From CAZKUR01 sp964556005 (GTDB lineage: Bacteria; Bacteroidota; Ignavibacteria; Ignavibacteriales; Ignavibacteriaceae), in contig CAZKUR010000011.1 of the NCBI GenBank assembly GCA_964556005.1, positions 7,799-71,798 on the forward strand: DNA of 64,000 nt. The letters run 5' to 3'. The notes below the pieces were generated by a model. The model was not told the DNA's origin. It did not search any database and saw only the letters and a list, made by a program, of their open reading frames with translations. The stretch's first letter is position 1. The number at the start of each line of letters is the position of its first letter. The position numbers were made by a program, and so were the translations under genes. Below are positions 62,813-64,000 of the stretch, one piece after another.

Positions 62813-63349
62813 TTACTTTTCTAATTCAGCTTGAACAAAATCTATTTCGACAGGAGTTTTCCTTCCGAAAATTGAAACCATAACTTTAATTTTCATTTTT
62901 TCTTCATTAACTTCCTGGACGGTTCCGGCGAAGTTATTGAACGGACCATCGACGATTTTCACTATGTCTCCTGTTCTAAAAATCGTTTCCATTCTTTCGG
63001 TAGTCTCATCCTGAGTAATCCTGCCTACAATTCTTTTAACTTCTTCCGGCTGAAGCGGGTTGGGATTATTTCTCGTTCCTAAAAATCCCATCACCGACGG
63101 CGTATTTAAAATGAACTCTTTAACCTGGTTATCGAGTTCGGCATTAACCAATATATAGCCCGGAAAGAAATTTTTAGTTTTGCTTTTCTTTTTACCTTCT
63201 TTTACTTCGAAGACTTTTTCGGTCGGTACGAGAATTTCAATAATTTTCGAACGAAGCTGCGGGTTATCTTCCAACTCTGCTTCGAGAAAACTTTTTACTT
63301 TATTTTCATGACCAGAAAAAGTTCTAACTACGTACCATCTTGGTTCCAT
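62813..63349 (-). CDS. nusG: Transcription termination/antitermination factor NusG
   Basis: 178 residues. The NGN domain (PRWYVVRTFSGHENKVKSFLE, then KNFFPGYILVNAEL) and the KOW domain (FRTGDIVKIVDGPFNNFAGTVQEVNEEKMKIKVMVSIFGRKTPVEIDFVQAE). Standard length. 11 bp after secE. Confidence 0.97.
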   Translation of the reverse strand: MEPRWYVVRTFSGHENKVKSFLEAELEDNPQLRSKIIEILVPTEKVFEVKEGKKKSKTKNFFPGYILVNAELDNQVKEFILNTPSVMGFLGTRNNPNPLQPEEVKRIVGRITQDETTERMETIFRTGDIVKIVDGPFNNFAGTVQEVNEEKMKIKVMVSIFGRKTPVEIDFVQAELEK

Positions 63350-63361
63350 AATTAAGCCTGC

Positions 63362-63544
63362 CTAAAAAATCCCTTTAAATACCTGGTTAATTATCATATC
63401 AATCACATAAGTAAAAGCAGCGATAATAAGACAAGCAACGATAACGACATAAGTCGATTCTTTTAATTCGTCGGTAGTCGGCCAGGTGACTTTTTTCATT
63501 TCTTTAACTACATCGTTAAAGAAGTTTACTATTTTTTCTTTCAT
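63362..63544 (-). CDS. secE: Protein translocase subunit SecE
   Basis: 60 residues with the amphipathic stretch FNDVVKEMKKVTWPTTDELKEST and one membrane helix (VVIVACLIIAAFTYVIDMII). The short single-helix form, as in most bacteria outside the enterics. Confidence 0.95.
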   Translation of the reverse strand: MKEKIVNFFNDVVKEMKKVTWPTTDELKESTYVVIVACLIIAAFTYVIDMIINQVFKGIF

Positions 63545-63569
63545 AAATACATTCTATTTTATTGCCCTG

Positions 63570-63642
<73 letters not shown>

Positions 63643-63644
63643 AT

Positions 63645-63794
63645 TTATTTTGTTTCCTTATGAATCGTATGTTTTTTATCCCATCGGCAATACTTCTTAA
63701 ATTCAATCCTTCCAGGATGGAGACGTTTATTTTTTGTTGTTGTGTAATTACGTCTCTTACAGACTGTGCATTCTAATGTTATTATTTCTCTCAT
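63645..63794 (-). CDS. rpmG: 50S ribosomal protein L33
   Basis: A 49-residue frame: MREIITLECTVCKRRNYTTT, then KKYCRWDKKHTIHKETK at the end. The first zinc pair CTVC is present; the second pair reads CRWD, with Asp at the fourth ligand position. Its stop lies 2 bp before the tRNA-Trp 5' end. Confidence 0.93.
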   Translation of the reverse strand: MREIITLECTVCKRRNYTTTKNKRLHPGRIEFKKYCRWDKKHTIHKETK

Positions 63795-63927
63795 TACTAT
63801 TCTCTAAGTTATTTTCTAAGCTAACAGAAAATTTTCATTGGCTTGTGCCGGCGAACTTCTTTCAACTAAATATCAAAATAACCTGCGCCAGCGGTACTGC
63901 AACAAAATTAAAAACCAAAATTCCGTG

Positions 63928-64000
63928 AGCTGACGACCGGGGTTGAACCGGTGACCTCATCCTTACCAAGGATGTGCTCTACCAACTGAGCTACGTCAGC
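63928..64000 (-). tRNA. tRNA-Thr (anticodon GGT)
   Basis: Cloverleaf on the minus strand from the last base of the window: acceptor GCTGACG/CGTCAGC, D arm, anticodon stem CATCC/GGATG with loop TTGGTAA (anticodon GGT), T arm ACCGG-TTCAACC-CCGGT, discriminator T. CCA is not encoded. Confidence 0.95.

Overview
The window looks like one scaffold of a low-GC, Gram-negative genome from the Bacteroidota/Chlorobiota side of the tree, most likely an Ignavibacteria-type bacterium. The evidence is four large secreted proteins ending in the same type IX secretion sorting domain (the 'NYPNPFNP ... SGIY.Y.L ... KKM.LLK' pattern), lipoprotein signals, a short group-1 sigma factor and a class II ribonucleotide reductase. 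Three runs of N (2682-2781, 12968-13067, 20989-20998) show that it is a draft or metagenome-derived assembly, and several apparently broken genes are best explained by assembly faults. The taxonomic call is inference from protein style, not a computed placement.

Region 1 (1-11.2 kb, minus strand) is an accessory, cell-surface region: a partial lipoprotein, a truncated MacB/FtsX-type permease remnant, a secreted DUF4350-like protein, and four secreted proteins with C-terminal sorting domains (FG-GAP/VCBS, SMP-30-like propeller, BNR/sialidase-like propeller and a GH13 alpha-amylase), followed by an S1/P1-type nuclease and YjbQ.

Region 2 (11.4-32.8 kb, both strands) is mixed housekeeping: ornithine aminotransferase, a large hybrid histidine kinase whose HPt domain has been separated by an assembly gap, two PAP2 phosphatases, a DUF3298-like protein, a GNAT acetyltransferase, FabF, a LolA-like/ABC-2 transporter operon, NrdJ, an NlpC/P60 lipoprotein, the primary sigma factor (frameshifted), a deoB-EutN/CcmL pair, a GAF-GAF-degenerate GGDEF protein and EngB.

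Region 3 (32.8-64.0 kb, all minus strand) is a nearly complete translation/transcription supercluster. In transcription order it runs tRNA-Thr, rpmG, tRNA-Trp, secE, nusG, rplKAJL, rpoBC, a terminator, then a promoter and rpsL, rpsG, fusA, tuf, rpsJ, rplCDWB, rpsS, rplV, rpsC, rplP, rpmC, rpsQ, rplNXE, rpsNH, rplFR, tRNA-Gln, rpsE, rpmD, rplO, secY, map, infA, rpmJ, rpsMKD, rpoA, rplQ and a terminator. The gene order is classical. The unusual points are a tRNA-Gln gene embedded between rplR and rpsE, many TTG/GTG starts in highly expressed genes, and a terminator that runs almost into the engB start codon.

I found no CRISPR array, prophage, insertion sequence or recognisable defence system. 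The most useful observations are the rejoined REC-HPt kinase, the sigma-factor frameshift, the deoB-EutN pairing, the tRNA inside the spc operon and the degenerate GGDEF protein.
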